Assembly: GCF_032362555.1 (NCBI RefSeq)
Contig: NC_083514.1
Span: 1 to 64,000, forward strand
DNA length: 64,000 nucleotides
Source: Amyelois transitella
Lineage: Eukaryota > Arthropoda > Insecta > Lepidoptera > Pyralidae
Reading direction: 5' to 3'
Shown in pieces: positions 33,563-47,535 of the stretch; the stretch's first letter is position 1, and every line of letters begins with the position of its first letter. The notes below the pieces were generated by a model. It ran no database searches. It worked only from the letters and a program-made list of their open reading frames with translations, and was not told the DNA's origin. A program made the translations under genes and the position numbers.

Positions 33563-36500
33563 ATGGCTAAATTTTGTTTAAAAGACAGCGAAGAATACTA
33601 TCTAGCCCTTTCCGATCATCCGAAGCGTTTCGATGTCGACAGTCCGGCTACAAACGTTTTTTTTGATGACACAAATGGGCAGGTCTCTGGTTGCTTTGTT
33701 TTGATTTTAATTTTGTACTCAAAATCACAAATTATTTAATTAGCAGGTTCTTTTTACTATTCTAAGACCTAGTATATTTTCGTAGTATTTAAGTACACTA
33801 GAAAACGAAAAGTTATACGCTATCAATAGAGAATATTTTTCCTTATAATACAATTTACTAGCCATTCCCATGGTGGTATACCTACTTGTCATAAATTATT
33901 GGTGATCGCAATGAAAAAGGCAGGTCAGACGTTAAATACGTTGTTTTAACTCAAACCATACTAAAAACTTATTTAATCCTTACCTAATGTGAAAACAAAG
34001 TAAAATAATTTTAAAATACCTCATTTTTTGTTTGTCTTTAGGTATTTACAGTGCGGTCAGGCGGAGTGACCGGTGTGACAGTTACTGGAATGGATGAAAC
34101 AAAATGCACTTCATTTAGAATGGAAGACAAGGGTCCCATTTTATCTATTAAATTCTCACCAGACCACAGAGTGCTATCTATCCAGAGGAACCAAGACTCT
34201 CAGAATGCTACAGTGGAATTCGTCAACTTCAAAGATTTGGCTCCAACCAATGTGGAATACACTCATACATGTAAATGGAAGAATGCCAAGATCCTTGGGT
34301 TTGTCTGGCCACGGGTGAATGAGATCGCATTCATAACAGATCATGGCATTGAGTTGCTTCAAGTATTTCCTGAAAAGAAATTGTTGAAGAATTTAAAGAG
34401 CACTTCCTTCAGGTAAATGTTTGTATCATCAAGCTGCCGAGCTTGGGAACCGTATTGTGGCGAGTAATAAAGACCATGTCTCTACAGTGGTGCGTGGTTC
34501 TCGTGGTGTGCTCAGAGCAGCACGGTGGTGCTGGCCGGCAACAACGGCACACTGCTGCAGCCGTTTCTGCTCACCAACTCCACCATCACTAAGCTACAGA
34601 AACTGGAATGTATGTCACCAATTAAATACAAACCATAATAAGATAGTTTGTATCTGCAATCACATTTTATTTAAATACCCACATGGAAGTAGTTGTAAGA
34701 AATGTTTTGCTTCACTTTAGGAGCATATTACTTTGTGTAAGATATGCATAATGGGATAAGATGCCTTTTGTGCCTCTTCCAAACAGTTGACTTGAAACAT
34801 TTTCCCTTTAAGATTTTTACTATAGTATGTTAGTAACAAATAAAATTAAAAACTACTGGACGAATTTTTATGCAATTGGCACCGATATGAAATAGACCTT
34901 GTGGAAAAACAGGAATAACAACTTTTTATCTGAAATATCTTACTAATTGATTCGTTCTCGTCAGTGGAGGCGGGTCGGCCGGTGGTGGAGCGCGACGTGT
35001 CGGTGCTGCGTGTCGGCGACGTCACGTACTGCGCCGTGTTCCGACACGCCGCCGCCGGCGCCGCGCCCGGACCCACTGAGGTGAACAAACACAGAACTAT
35101 AATTAGTTATAAATATATGTAGTACAAATTGAGCTCCCCTCACTATAGGTCAAGATGTTTTGTCTCTAAACACCCTTAATAAGATTGGTGAGCGGAACGT
35201 ATTGTAACGCTGTGATGTGTCCGTGTGGCAGGTGGTGCTGCACCCGCTGAGCGGCGGCGCGGCGCGCTGCCTGCGCACGGGGCTGGCGGGCCGGTTCGCG
35301 CTGCACGCCGTGAGCGGCCTCGTCGTGGTGCACCACCAGGTCTGTCCACTATATACATACACACCCGTCACCGCGCACGGGGCTGGCGGGCAGTCCTGGC
35401 ATCTTCCCTTTAGAGGTCAATAAGTTTTCGACATGAAGCGACTCCCATCTGACCTTCAATATCTTTACAGACAAATTTTTTTTTTTTTTTTTAAATCTTT
35501 ATTGGCCTAAAAGAAAACATGTTACATACATTCCATACAAAAGGAAGACATAAAAGTACTTAATATCTAAACTGGGACAGAAATAAAACATGCTACACAG
35601 TATTAACAAAGATTCCCACACTAGGCTAGGCCTGTTTCGTGGGTAACCTTTTAAGATGGGATTAACAGTCAGAATTAATGCGGACTAGAGAACTAACATC
35701 GGTACGATTTTATAATTATGGTAAGTAAGCATGCATTAAATATAGTGATAATAACTACATTTACCACACGCTTTTGCTAAAAGCTTCTGTGGTTATGTAG
35801 GACCAATTCAACAATTCGGTTTTGATTTTAAATTTTGCTTTGGTCAAAGACAAGTTATGGATTCTACATACCCTATTAAATTTATTATACATGAAAGGCT
35901 TTAAATACGGACTAAATCTTTTTGCAAATGCTGTGTTAACCAATTTTTGTGGTAGTCTGAATATTCGTCTTCTGCACATACGTTCGTAGTTAGGTGATTT
36001 GAGTGTTTCTTTGTGTGTAAGAGAAATAACTTTAAATATATAAAAACGTCTGACACTTAAAACCTTGGTTTCTTCGAATAACTGATCCGTGGAATAGCGG
36101 CGAGGTTTCTTGATCATTACTTTTAGCACACTACGTTGTGCTCTCTCTAAGTATATAAGATGGGAAGCAGCCGCTCCACCCCAAGCAAGGATACAATACG
36201 TTAGCACTGATTGACATAAAGCAAAATAAATAGTCTTAAGCAACTGGGGCGATGCTACATCACGAAGTACTCTCATTACGTATACTATCTTTCTTATTCT
36301 TTTGGACGTTTCAGTAATGTGGTTATTGAAGTTCAATTTTTCGTCAATAATAATACCCAAGTATTTAATAGACTGAGTTCTCATTATACGATCACAAGTG
36401 CAAACCGTTGTCATTCGATCACCTGGATCTTGACAGCAAACATGTCTCACCATTTCCGGAACTGATTTCGGTGCGGAAGCGGCTGTTTTGTGAAAACAAA

Positions 36501-39500
36501 TCATTTTTGTTTTAGCTACATTAAGAGATAGGAGGTTATTATCTAGCCAAGACATTATTTCATTCAAGCCACTTTGCAATGAATGAAATACACTAGTCCA
36601 CGAGTCCCCGTGAAAAAGAATGACAGTGTCGTCGGCGTAGTTAATCATATCAGCCCTTGACAAACTCAATGAAGACAGATCATTCAAGTAAATTAAGAAG
36701 AGAGTCGGGCCCAAAATGCTGCCTTGAGGTACTCCAAAAGTTGTTTCCCTGGAGTCACTGACAAAAGAGCTCACTTTAGTGCATTGTCTTCGTTCGGTGA
36801 GATAACTGCGAAACCAGTCTAGGCAAATACCTTTGATTCCTATAGACTCTAGTTTACTCAAAAGGATTGGAATAGACACCGTGTCGAACGCCTTTGTCAG
36901 ATCCAGGAAAACGCCCGCGCATTTTCTTCCCTGGTCGAGATGATTTGCTGTTATTGTTGTCAAAAATGTGACTGCGTCTTCGGTAGATCTACCCTGTCTA
37001 AAGCCGAATTGTTGGCTAGATAAGATTTTGTTTGATTCCAGAAATTGCACCAGTTGGGCATTTACTATTCTTTCTAGTAATTTAGAAAAAACACTTAAAA
37101 GCGAAATTGGTCTGAAGTTGTTGGGATCATCAGATGGTCCAGATTTGTGTATAGGAATGACTGCTGCAATCTTCCAGATATCGGGGAAAGATCCAGTGGA
37201 TAGACTTAAGTTAAAAATGTGTGTGAGTGGGTGCAGAATATACGGTTTTATGTATTTAATGAGACTGTTGGTAATGCTGTCCAGTCCCAAAAAATCAAAA
37301 TCATATTGGATCGTGGTCACATCACATCACATTTTCGATTGTATTTGTGTAAACGCTATACGTAAGCAATGTGTGCGCAGTCGTCGCAGACGTCGCAGGT
37401 GTTCGAGGTGTCGGCGGCGGCGCCCGTGGTGGCGGGGCGCGGCTTGCGGCCCGCGCTGCTCCACGGGGAGCCCTGCCCCATGTGTATCCTTTTAAAGCTT
37501 TTCGTTAAAGATCCATCCTTATAGTAGTAAAACGCTGTGTTGTAAAAAAAATTGTATGGCCAAAGAAGGACAACTTCTTAGCTACCCAGCAAACTAGTTT
37601 GACCTATGAACCTTGACCATCGTAACGTCAGACTCGAGCAACTGGGTGGTGTTCCAGCCGGACTACATCATCGACGCGCGCCTCGGCTGCCTGTGGCGGG
37701 TCAGCTTGCTGCCGCCGGGACTCGTCCACAATGTGAGCATCATTCATAGCGTCATTTTACATGATGTCTGCAAAATCGAAGGACATGGTGAATCATGAAC
37801 ATGTCTAACTTTATGAAATAGGTACAAGAGAGCGCCCGCGAAACGATATATGCCCGCGGAAATTTTAAAAAGTCTTTTCTGAGCGGACGTCCTCAAGTCA
37901 CAAGAAACCTTTTTTATATACCTATGTTACACTTCGGCCGGACTCCCATCATCGTCGCTCATAAATTAGTGTTGTGAAGTTTTAACATAACTAACAATTG
38001 CCTTGACAAAACTAACGAAAGCCAGCGATACCCGTTGGCCTTTGTCGGCCCGGTGTGTAGGCAGCTTTAATGAACCCACGAGAAATACACATTGCTACAC
38101 GGCTCACGTACGACTGGGAACCCACAGATCCCGAAGGAGGAGATCCCGCGCATGGTGTCGGTGTTGCTGCGTCGTCCCGAGGGCGGCGCCACCGTGCTGC
38201 GCGTGCTGCAGCAGCTGGCGGCGGACGCGGGGAAATATCTGCTCGAACTCACAGCTGTTTTTGATGAAGTCAACTCGGTGTATAGGTTAGTCAGGGGCTA
38301 GAAAATTATATTCGTTATCGATGATAGAACCAACGTTTAAAGAGATATCTTAAGGAAAAAAAGGTTTGTATCACTTGAATCTTTTAAATATATAAGTATG
38401 TATTGTTAATTTTTGCAAATCATGTACGAGTAAGTTCTTTGTCTAAAAAATAAAGTTGATAAACATGGCGGAAGTCGATCAGCTGATCATGGTGTCTGCT
38501 AAAATCAATTCTTTCTGATCCCGACAAGAAGTTTATATTAAATTGTCACAAACAAGTCAATTTAAAAAAACTTGGGGTTCAGTTTCTACTCGGCCCCTAC
38601 ATACCGATTTTAACAAACGTCACTTAATCTATTAGTTAAATTTTAGACTATGACGTTATTAATAACTTCAACGAATTTGAACGATCACAAAGGCCTAAAT
38701 ATACTGATACACTCTGGTTTTACCTAGTGTTCTTTCAGGTTGTGGGCCCTTAAATCAGTAGAAATGTGATGAGGTTGGGTTTATCAGGAAGTGGGCGGAC
38801 GCGGAGGTGGCGCGCAACACGGCGGGCGCCGCGCCGCGCAGCGCCGCGCCCGCGCCCGTGCTGCTCTCGCAGGCCGACATGTGCGCGCGCGTGCTCAACG
38901 CGCACGTGGACGAGGCGCACACCGTGCAGGTATTGTAGCGTGGTTTTTTTATTTGATTCACAAATCTACATCACTCTGTAATAAGCATGCTTATAAAATT
39001 GCCTCTTTCAGTTATTTAATTGCCAAAATTCAATAAAACATCCAGATCGTGTTCTAAAACCACACATTTCACAATTAATGCTAACAGATTTCTTCATAAT
39101 TCGGAATGCAAATTACTTTCTTGGAAAATGTTCTGAGCGAAATCTTACAGCTGTGTTAAATCTATGAACTATGAAAGCCAAGACATCTGAATCAAATGCA
39201 GCGTTACTTTAAGTCTAATAAATTATTTTATAGTCAGCAATACGGCTTTACTGAGGGGAAATGTACAACTGATGCAGGTGTGGCTCTTGTCACTCATATT
39301 CTCAATGCATGGGAAGACTCACAGGATGCCATCGAAATATTTTGCGATCTGACCAAAGCATTTGATTGCGTAGATCATAAAACTTTTCTGCTCAAGCTCG
39401 CTCATCACGGGTTCGACACTACTGCCGTTGAACTAATTAAATCATATCTTAGTGATAGATTACAGACGGTAGATTTAAATAATACAAAATCTAAAGGAGC

Positions 39501-42500
39501 GAAGGTAAAAATTGGGATACCGCAAGGTTCCATTTTGGGACCTTTTCTCTTTTTAGTATATATTAACGACCTGCCTTGCATGATTGAGAAACAGACTGGC
39601 ATCATGTTGTTTGCAGATGATACGTCGCTAATTTTTAAGATGAAGCGCCGTAGTGAAATCTGTGATTAGTTTAGCCGCCATTTCTAACTGGTTTTCAATC
39701 AACAACTTACTGTTAAATGCAAATAAGACCCAATGCATTAAGTTTACACTTCCCAATGTGCGGCAGGCAAATGTGGATATTAGTATAAGTAGTAAAAGAT
39801 TAGATTTTGTTGATAGTATTACTTTCTTAGAAATAACATTACATTCAAATTTGAAATGGCATGCTCACATTTTGAAACTTTCTAAAAGGCTTAGTTCTGC
39901 AGCATACGCTATTCGTCGTATTAGGCATCTGACGGATGTGGCTACTGCTAAGCTAGTATATTTTAGTTATTTTCATAGTTTAATGTCATATGGTCTACTG
40001 CTTTGGGGATCAGCAGCAGACATACAAACTATTTTCATTCTACAAAAAAGGGCAATTCGAGCTATCTATGGTCTAAAACAAAGAGATTCGCTTAGAGATT
40101 TTTTCAAAAACAGAAATATTTTAACATTGCCCTCCCAATACATATTCGATAACATGCATGTTAGGAGAAACTTAGACTCTTTCAAAAAAGTAGGTGAATG
40201 CACTAGTAGATCACTTCGGAAGAATTTTAAGTTCGATCTCAGCACATTGGCTGGCTAAGGTAGGGAAATCATTTCTGATTAATTGTATAAGATTTTATAA
40301 TAAATTACCAAAAAGTATTCTTAAAATGAATGATAGAAAATTCAAAAAGTAAGTATATTAAAGTTGAGCTTTGTAGGAAAGCTTATTACAGCACGGAGGA
40401 TTATATTAATGATAAACATGTGTGGCCCGATCTTGACATAATGGCCTCTTAAATGCTTATGTATTTTTGACATGATCTTGACATAATTTGTACAGTATGT
40501 ACATATTTTATTTTAGCTTTATTTTTATTTTATTTAACGAAATATTCGTATTGACATAATTAGTTCTACATTCATTCATGTTTTTAATGTAGACAATGTG
40601 CATTCATCCACGATTTAGATTTAAGAGATCTATATTTGTAAATTGACGTCCGATAAAAATGCTGCAGTGTAGTGTGTTCCGCCGCTTCTTCTACACATGC
40701 GCTTTGGAAGCGATAGTAGTTTTATATACATACATACATATGGTCACGTCTATATCCCTTGCGGGGTAGACAGAGCCAACAGTCTTGAAAAGACTGAATG
40801 GCCACGTTCAGCTATTTGGCTTAATGATAGAATTGAGATTCAAATAGTGACAGGTTGCTGGCCCATCGCCTAAAAAAGAATCCCGAGTTTGTAAGCCTAT
40901 CCCTTAGTCGCCTTTTACGACATCCATGGGAAAGAGATGGAGTGGTCCTATTCTTTTTTGTATTGGTGCCGCGAACCACACGGCATAAGTATTTTTAATT
41001 AGATTTAAGTTATGTGACGTTACGGTACGTTCTATTCTGAATAGTTTAGTTTTATAATGGGCGCTACTGAGTCTAGCGAGATTGTTGCTGAGATGTCTCG
41101 GCGAGAACATCTTTAGATACAAATATGCAACCATCTCAAATCATTCTCGCCCTCGACAGAAATAACTGCTGCCACAAGCTTAGAGTAGGTACTAGAATAG
41201 AATAGTTTTATTTTCAAAATTGGATACAAGGTAGAGCACTTATTGACGTCACGTACAAATACCTTTTTCCACCGACCTTCGAGCAAATGCTTTCATATAA
41301 TTGAAAAGGAAGAAAGTATTAGATCCAGAGGCACTAACACTGTTTCCCCGATCGCGCCAGGTGATCACCGCCTACCTGGCGTCGCTGGCGCGCCACGGCC
41401 TGGGCGCGCAGCACTGCACCGGCGAGCTGGCCGTGCGCGCGCTGGTGACGCGCGGCGCGGCGGGCCGCCTGCGCGCGCTGGCCCGCCGCGCCGCGCTGGC
41501 CGACGGCCGCCCGCTGGCCTGCCAGCTGCTGTCGCTGGGCCACCGCGACCCCGCCGCCGCGCAGCTCGCGCTCGACATGCTGGCGCGGCTCGGCGCGCAC
41601 GAGGTCACTACCACCTCTCACATAATATATCTCGCATACTTTTCTAAACTTTATGCCATTCAACTACAAAATCCCTTATAACTAAGTATGTTATATGGGA
41701 AGTACTTATAGTGGAAAGTTAGTTAAAAGTACACTTCAGAAGACAAAAGGAGAACAGAGGAGAGAATTAATTAAATTAAAGGCACTATATTTTTGGAAAT
41801 AAAATAATAAAATTAGACAATAAATATCTGATATTTTTTTCTACTGAACAAGTCATAACCGCCGTTGCTATTTCATACGTCAAGAGTACTTGCGATCTGC
41901 AGGAGATCGCGGAGGTGCTGCTGAGCTGCGCGGAGCCGGTGTCGGCGCTGGGCGCGGCGCGGCAGGCGGGCGCGCCCGTGCCGCCGCGCAAGCTGCTGAG
42001 CGCCGCGCGCGCCTACGCCGAGCGCGAGGCGCGGCCGCTCGCCTTCCTGGCCGTGTTCCACGTGCTGCGCGCCCGCAACCTGCGCGCCAGGGGCGACCCG
42101 CGCTTCCTCAAAGGTTTATTTTCTAAATTGGTATCACTTATTGACGTCACATCACTTAAATCTTATTATATCTACTACCGCTTCCAAAGCGCATGTGTAG
42201 GCGGAGCGGCGGAACAAACTACACTGCAGCATTTCGGACGTCAATTTACAAATACAGATCTCTTAAATCTAAATAGTGGACAAATGCACATTGTCTGCAA
42301 TTAAAAAATATGAATGAATACAAAACTAATGATCCCACAAAAACATTTCATGTTAAATGTTGCCAATACGAGACCATATAGCTCGCACTGTCAAAAAGTA
42401 ATCAGATCTCTTGTAGAGCCAAATTTCTAACCCCACATGCCCAGCCCTATATCGATAAGCCCTAATTTTACACTCAAGTTACGGGGAAATACTACAGCCA

Positions 42501-44726
42501 TAGCTCGTACTGCGTAGTTCGTAGCGCGTAGCAGAGTTTTGCCACTATAATCTCGTAGTCGTAGGCGTGCAAACCGTGGACGCAACTGGCGAGTTGGCCG
42601 CACGGACTTTTTTTGTTGTTTGGGTACTAATACTAGCTTACATACCAAATTTCAGTTTTCTAGGACTTCAGGAAGTACCTTAAGAATTTTGATGATCATC
42701 AGTGAGTGAGTGAGTGAGTGACGAAATCGGGGTATTTTATATATCAATACAATCTAAAGTATAAGAGCTATGCAATTGAAACGTTAGAGGTTTATTAAGT
42801 CTGTCACTGACATCATATCTCGAATTTTGTTTATCTGGTATAACCCAAACTCAAGTTATGAAGGTTCAATAATACGACGAACCACTTTGAGAAAAGGCAG
42901 GTAGTGCCCTAGCGCTTCGCTTGGCTCGTATTGGCGGGGGCACTACCGTGCCCCCAGATTTCAATACGAATATTTCGATAAATAAATTAAGATAAAAAAA
43001 GATACGTACACACTGTACAAATTATGTCAACACCATGTCCAAAACGCGCATGCACATTAGCCACCTTAGTGTTAATTCCGGCTTCGTAGTTACGAAGCCG
43101 TAATTAACACTAATATGGATGTGTGGAAATATGTATGTATGTGTTTGTTACTCTTTCATGTAAAACATAACTTATTTTGATGAAATTTGCTACACGAGTT
43201 GAATGACGAATAACATAATACTGATGTACTTTTTTTCCTAAAAATCTTACGGGAGCGAAGCCTCAGGGCGCAGCTAGTATAATATAAACTGACTAGAAAT
43301 AACTAGTAGATACTGCATATAGGTAGGTTCTATTTTAATTTAAACAACCCGGTTGCTAATCCGCGTAGTCAGCTTCCATTACCTGTATCAAAGTTAATTC
43401 TATTCTATTATTGGAATCCTCAAAAAGATTTAAGTAATTCGATTGTTATTTACAACGCATCCACCGTGAAATTGTTTGTACGAAAATAAATTATTGACGG
43501 CGACTTGCATAATTATTACAAAATCCTCTTACTGTTTGCAACCGTAACCGATCGGCCATAAAAACATGCCATTTATTTTTTATAGCAGTTAAATGATTGC
43601 TTTTTATTCGATAGTGATCGTGTGTTATATTTTTACGTCAGAAACCATAAGTACCTACTACTTAGAAATATTAAGCTAAGTAGATTCATTATCGCGTCCA
43701 CTCGACAATCGCATGGTGCCATGGCTACAAAACAAGGTTATCGGCGCCAGGACGCCATGGCGGAACGTTCATTATCTTGTTGTGACGCCAAGCAATATGG
43801 TGTCAGAGAGGCTATCTTATCACTGTAACACCATTGATACTGCGTCTTATATAATGTATTTACATAAATACATCTTATTATTTTTGTTTTAATCTACTTT
43901 TATGACAACGTGTAGCTCTTTTGATGTTGGAAATCCTATACGAGCATTATGTAATACTACCTAAGACTTAACATGTTCCAAATATTGCGCAATAAGATTT
44001 GAATTCATGCAACCTGCTAATACTCTTCTTTGTACCTTTATACCTTTTCCCACTCTTTACAAATCGTTTTGGTTCAATTTACGTACCGGGACTACGTAGG
44101 CACTGTACCTATACATTTTTTGTAAAAATATTTTGTATTCTTTTTTAATTCGTATAAAGGAACAATGGACAGATACTTACCTATACGATTGGTTCCTTAA
44201 GATGATTATGTACTTCATAAGCTTATAACGAAAGTTATCGAAAGCTTATTAAAAATAATTATTTTTTTGTTGATTTGTTTGTATTATCAGTTTTATCGAA
44301 AGTACTGAACTGATTTACCCTATTGCTTTGTTTTTACTCCCCAAAACATTTAAGTTCAATTTATCTTTTGCTACTTAAACTTTCTGATCGGGAGGGATTT
44401 CGGTCAACTGAACGCATGAGATTTTTTTAAATATGAACATTTTCTACTACTACATATACTAATTGTATAGTTTTTAATAGTTTGTTTTCCCGTCTTTCAC
44501 GTCAAAAAGACATTGAGCAATCTCCCTGAAATTTTGCATACACGCGGTAAGCAAAATTAGTGAGTAATATAACATTAGACTCGATACATTGCAAATCATT
44601 ATTTTAACTCAAGTAGACAATTCTGTTTTTTTTTAATTAAAAATAATGGTAGAATATTTGCTTTGTCCCGCAGGAGAACAATGCGACAGCTTTGTGGAGT
44701 ACTACAACCAGCTGATGTCGGAGTGA
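33563..44726 (+). CDS. Rmc1: Regulator of MON1-CCZ1 (RMC1/C18orf8, Drosophila Bulli)
   Basis: Twelve exons: 33563-33682, 34042-34412, 34488-34609, 34965-35080, 35232-35339, 37381-37483, 37632-37732, 38128-38285, 38788-38929, 41361-41603, 41903-42113, 44674-44726. They sum to 1848 bp and close in frame to 615 residues, near the vertebrate length of about 657. Landmarks shared with the family: EEYYLALSDHPKRF start, VRSGGVTG, FRMEDKGPI, ILGFVWP, ITDHGIELLQVFPEK, LVVVHHQ, SSNWVVFQPDYII, and the end GEQCDSFVEYYNQ. N-terminal half is a WD40-like propeller, C-terminal half the helical Mic1 domain. RMC1 is the third subunit of the Mon1-Ccz1 Rab7 exchange factor in late endosome and autophagosome maturation. 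Exons 4-11 are very GC-rich against AT-rich introns. Introns 5 and 9 carry LINEs. AATAAA at 44862 and 44932. Confidence 0.95.
35476..37320 (-). mobile_element. 5'-truncated LINE in Rmc1 intron 5, antisense
   Basis: The T-run at 35476-35493 is the poly(A) tail of a minus-strand LINE, with AATAAA (plus-strand TTTATT at 35499) just before it. One open frame of 519 residues (37320-35761) covers most of a reverse transcriptase and the region behind it: RPISLLSVFSKLLERI, LDLTKAFDTV, GVPQGSILGPTLFLIYLNDL and YADDTVILF. The motifs fit the jockey/CR1/L2 group. Endonuclease and ORF1 are missing, so the copy is 5'-truncated, but what remains is not decayed. I could not identify target-site duplications. 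Confidence 0.88.
39186..40719 (+). pseudogene. Decayed jockey-like LINE in Rmc1 intron 9
   Basis: A plus-strand reverse transcriptase remnant: SQQYGFTEGKCTTDA, CDLTKAFDCVDH, GIPQGSILGPFLFLVYINDL and LFADDTSLIF in one frame (39196-39669), then a frameshift near 39655 into a second frame (39653-40258), and the usual LINE C-terminus ending about 40453. The 3' UTR runs to about 40719. The 5' part is missing. It cannot be functional. The last 150 bp (40570-40719) recur inverted at 42171-42320. Confidence 0.87.
40727..40984 (-). mobile_element. SINE with (TATG)n tail, near full length
   Basis: About 258 bp. Read on the minus strand it begins at TGCCGTGTGGTTCGCGG and ends in a (TATG)n tail (CATA repeats near 40728-40741 on the plus strand). 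Other copies of the same family lie at 46836, 48044, 48861, 59561 and 62814. Orientation is set by the truncated copies, which all keep the (TATG)n end and lose the other. Confidence 0.75.
42171..42320 (-). mobile_element. LINE 3' UTR fragment, inverted relative to 40570-40719
   Basis: About 150 bp in intron 11 of Rmc1 that is the reverse complement of 40570-40719, including a GCTGCAGTGTAGT core and the ACATGCGCTTTGGAAGCG end. Only the 3' end of the LINE is present. The two copies face each other around exons 10 and 11. Confidence 0.8.
42701..42721. repeat. Microsatellite (GTGA)5
   Basis: Five tandem copies of a 4-bp unit (AGTG/GTGA register) in intron 11 of Rmc1. Confidence 0.9.
43068..43111. 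repeat. Near-perfect palindrome, 21-bp arms
   Basis: Arms 43068-43088 and 43091-43111 are complementary with one mismatch and a 2-nt centre. It lies at the start of about 210 bp that look like an interspersed repeat ending in the motif GGGAGCGAAGCCTCAGGG (near 43250), typical of dispersed lepidopteran elements. Confidence 0.8.
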
Positions 44727-45430
44727 GCAGGCCGCCGCGGGCGAGGCTGGGCGAGGTCGAGCAGTTTCTCCCTTCACTGCCCGCTGCAGCCGCCGCAGTA
44801 GACTAGCATTTACATCCCTAAGTTTAAGTACCTACATACATTTATTATATTTTATGTAAATAATAAAATGTACCTATTTTTGTTATATTAAATTATACCT
44901 TTTTATTAGCATTTCTGTATTTTAACTGTTTAATAAAGAAATAGGTACGTCTTCCTCATCTTGACCCAAACTGTAGCTAACATCGTGTCTAGACAAACAG
45001 AGCAAGGTCAATATATTTAACAGCATTTATCGCGGGCACTTCTAGTTATGTAAAAAATAACAAAATTATTTTTCAAAGTCAAATCTACATATCTGTAGAC
45101 CATTTATTTGTAAATAAGTCAAACCTCTAAGCTGTTGATATGTCAATGGCTTTTCGGCAAAACTTCATCCCAAATATAATAGGAATCGGCACCAAAATAA
45201 ATGTCAGTATGTAATATAATTGTGGCAATAGTGAAATTTTGTAGTTAAGGTTTCTGATAATGTTGATGGATTGGTATGGTGAAGCCACTAAACTTTTCTC
45301 CTGTGGATAAAATAATAAAATAATGTTTTTAACATCAAAATAATTTATTTGCATCAAATGCAATTACAAACTCTGATCAGATAGGGAAATGCTTAATAAC
45401 ATGTTGTGATTGTAGATGGATATCTTTCAA
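44727..45430. other. Intergenic region between convergent Rmc1 and Adh5
   Basis: Contains two AATAAA signals for Rmc1 (44862-44867, 44932-44937) and one for the minus-strand dehydrogenase (45349-45344). No gene could be supported. Confidence 0.6.
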
Positions 45431-46726
<1,296 letters not shown>

Positions 46727-46835
46727 TTATAGGTACCTAATGATAAGGTTAAGATGTAAATAGGTAACGACCTTGACTTTGCATTGCATAACCAAACCAA
46801 ACCATAATGCCATATCGGTTCAACATACCCTTGTA

Positions 46836-46982
46836 GGCGATGGGCTAGCAACCTGTCACTATTTGAATCTCAATTCTATCATAAAGCCAAATAGCTGAAC
46901 GTGGCCATTCAGTCTTTTCAAGACTGTTGGCTCTGTCTACCCCGCAAGGGATATAGACGTGACAATATGTATGTATGTATGT
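46836..46982 (+). mobile_element. 5'-truncated SINE with 11-bp target-site duplication
   Basis: 147 bp of the (TATG)n-tailed SINE family. The bases ATACCCTTGTA occur directly before it (46825-46835) and directly after its tail (46983-46993), an exact 11-bp duplication. Confidence 0.88.
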
Positions 46983-47129
46983 ATACCCTTGTACATTATT
47001 ATACATACAGTGGGGTCAGGGACTGAGGGCGGCCAAAGAGCTGAAGTTAAGTTTTACGGGTCTTAACTAGTCTATACTCGAGACAACCTAAGGTTTGCGA
47101 CGACTAGACTATCAAATCAACCAATAGAT

Positions 47130-47182
47130 TTTATTAAATAAAAACACATATCAAACCATGATATGTGTTTTTATTTAATAAA
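47130..47182. repeat. Perfect inverted repeat, 24-bp arms, 5-nt loop
   Basis: Arms 47130-47153 and 47159-47182 are exactly complementary around the loop AACCA. Directly after it a motif ending in ATCACATCATAAACAT is repeated (47183-47226). AT-rich sequence between divergent genes. Confidence 0.9.
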
Positions 47183-47535
47183 CATCACATCATAAACATA
47201 ATAATAAAAATCACATCATAAACATCTCTTGCACTTATTTGACAATACAAATCTCAAGCAAAATCAATCAATGTGATTGAAAAGTGACAATTGTCAAAAT
47301 ACAGAAATATTAACAAAACCAACCGATGTAAGATCACGAAATATTATTACGTTCTCATTTAGTTTTCGAACGAACTCGTGATTGTCAATGCCTATCAGCA
47401 ATAATTCCAGATTGTCATTGTCAACAAATGTAAGTAACACCTACCTACCACATGTTGATGTTGAGTTAATTACGAATAAATATTGATAATAGTTAAAATT
47501 TTTCACATGCCCATTTTTTCGAATTCGAATAAATT

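Larger units (their letters stand above)
42321..44673. other. Long Rmc1 intron 11 (inner part), repeats only
   Basis: Apart from the microsatellite and palindrome listed separately, I find no coding sequence here. The short open frame near 43622-43828 has no recognisable product and no suitable splice context. Confidence 0.5.

Noticed and set aside
45127-45363. 78-residue minus-strand frame with a hydrophobic helix, behind a possible TCCACAG acceptor
   Set aside because: It could be a last exon or alternative 3' end of the dehydrogenase, but no donor in Adh5 and no known family support it.
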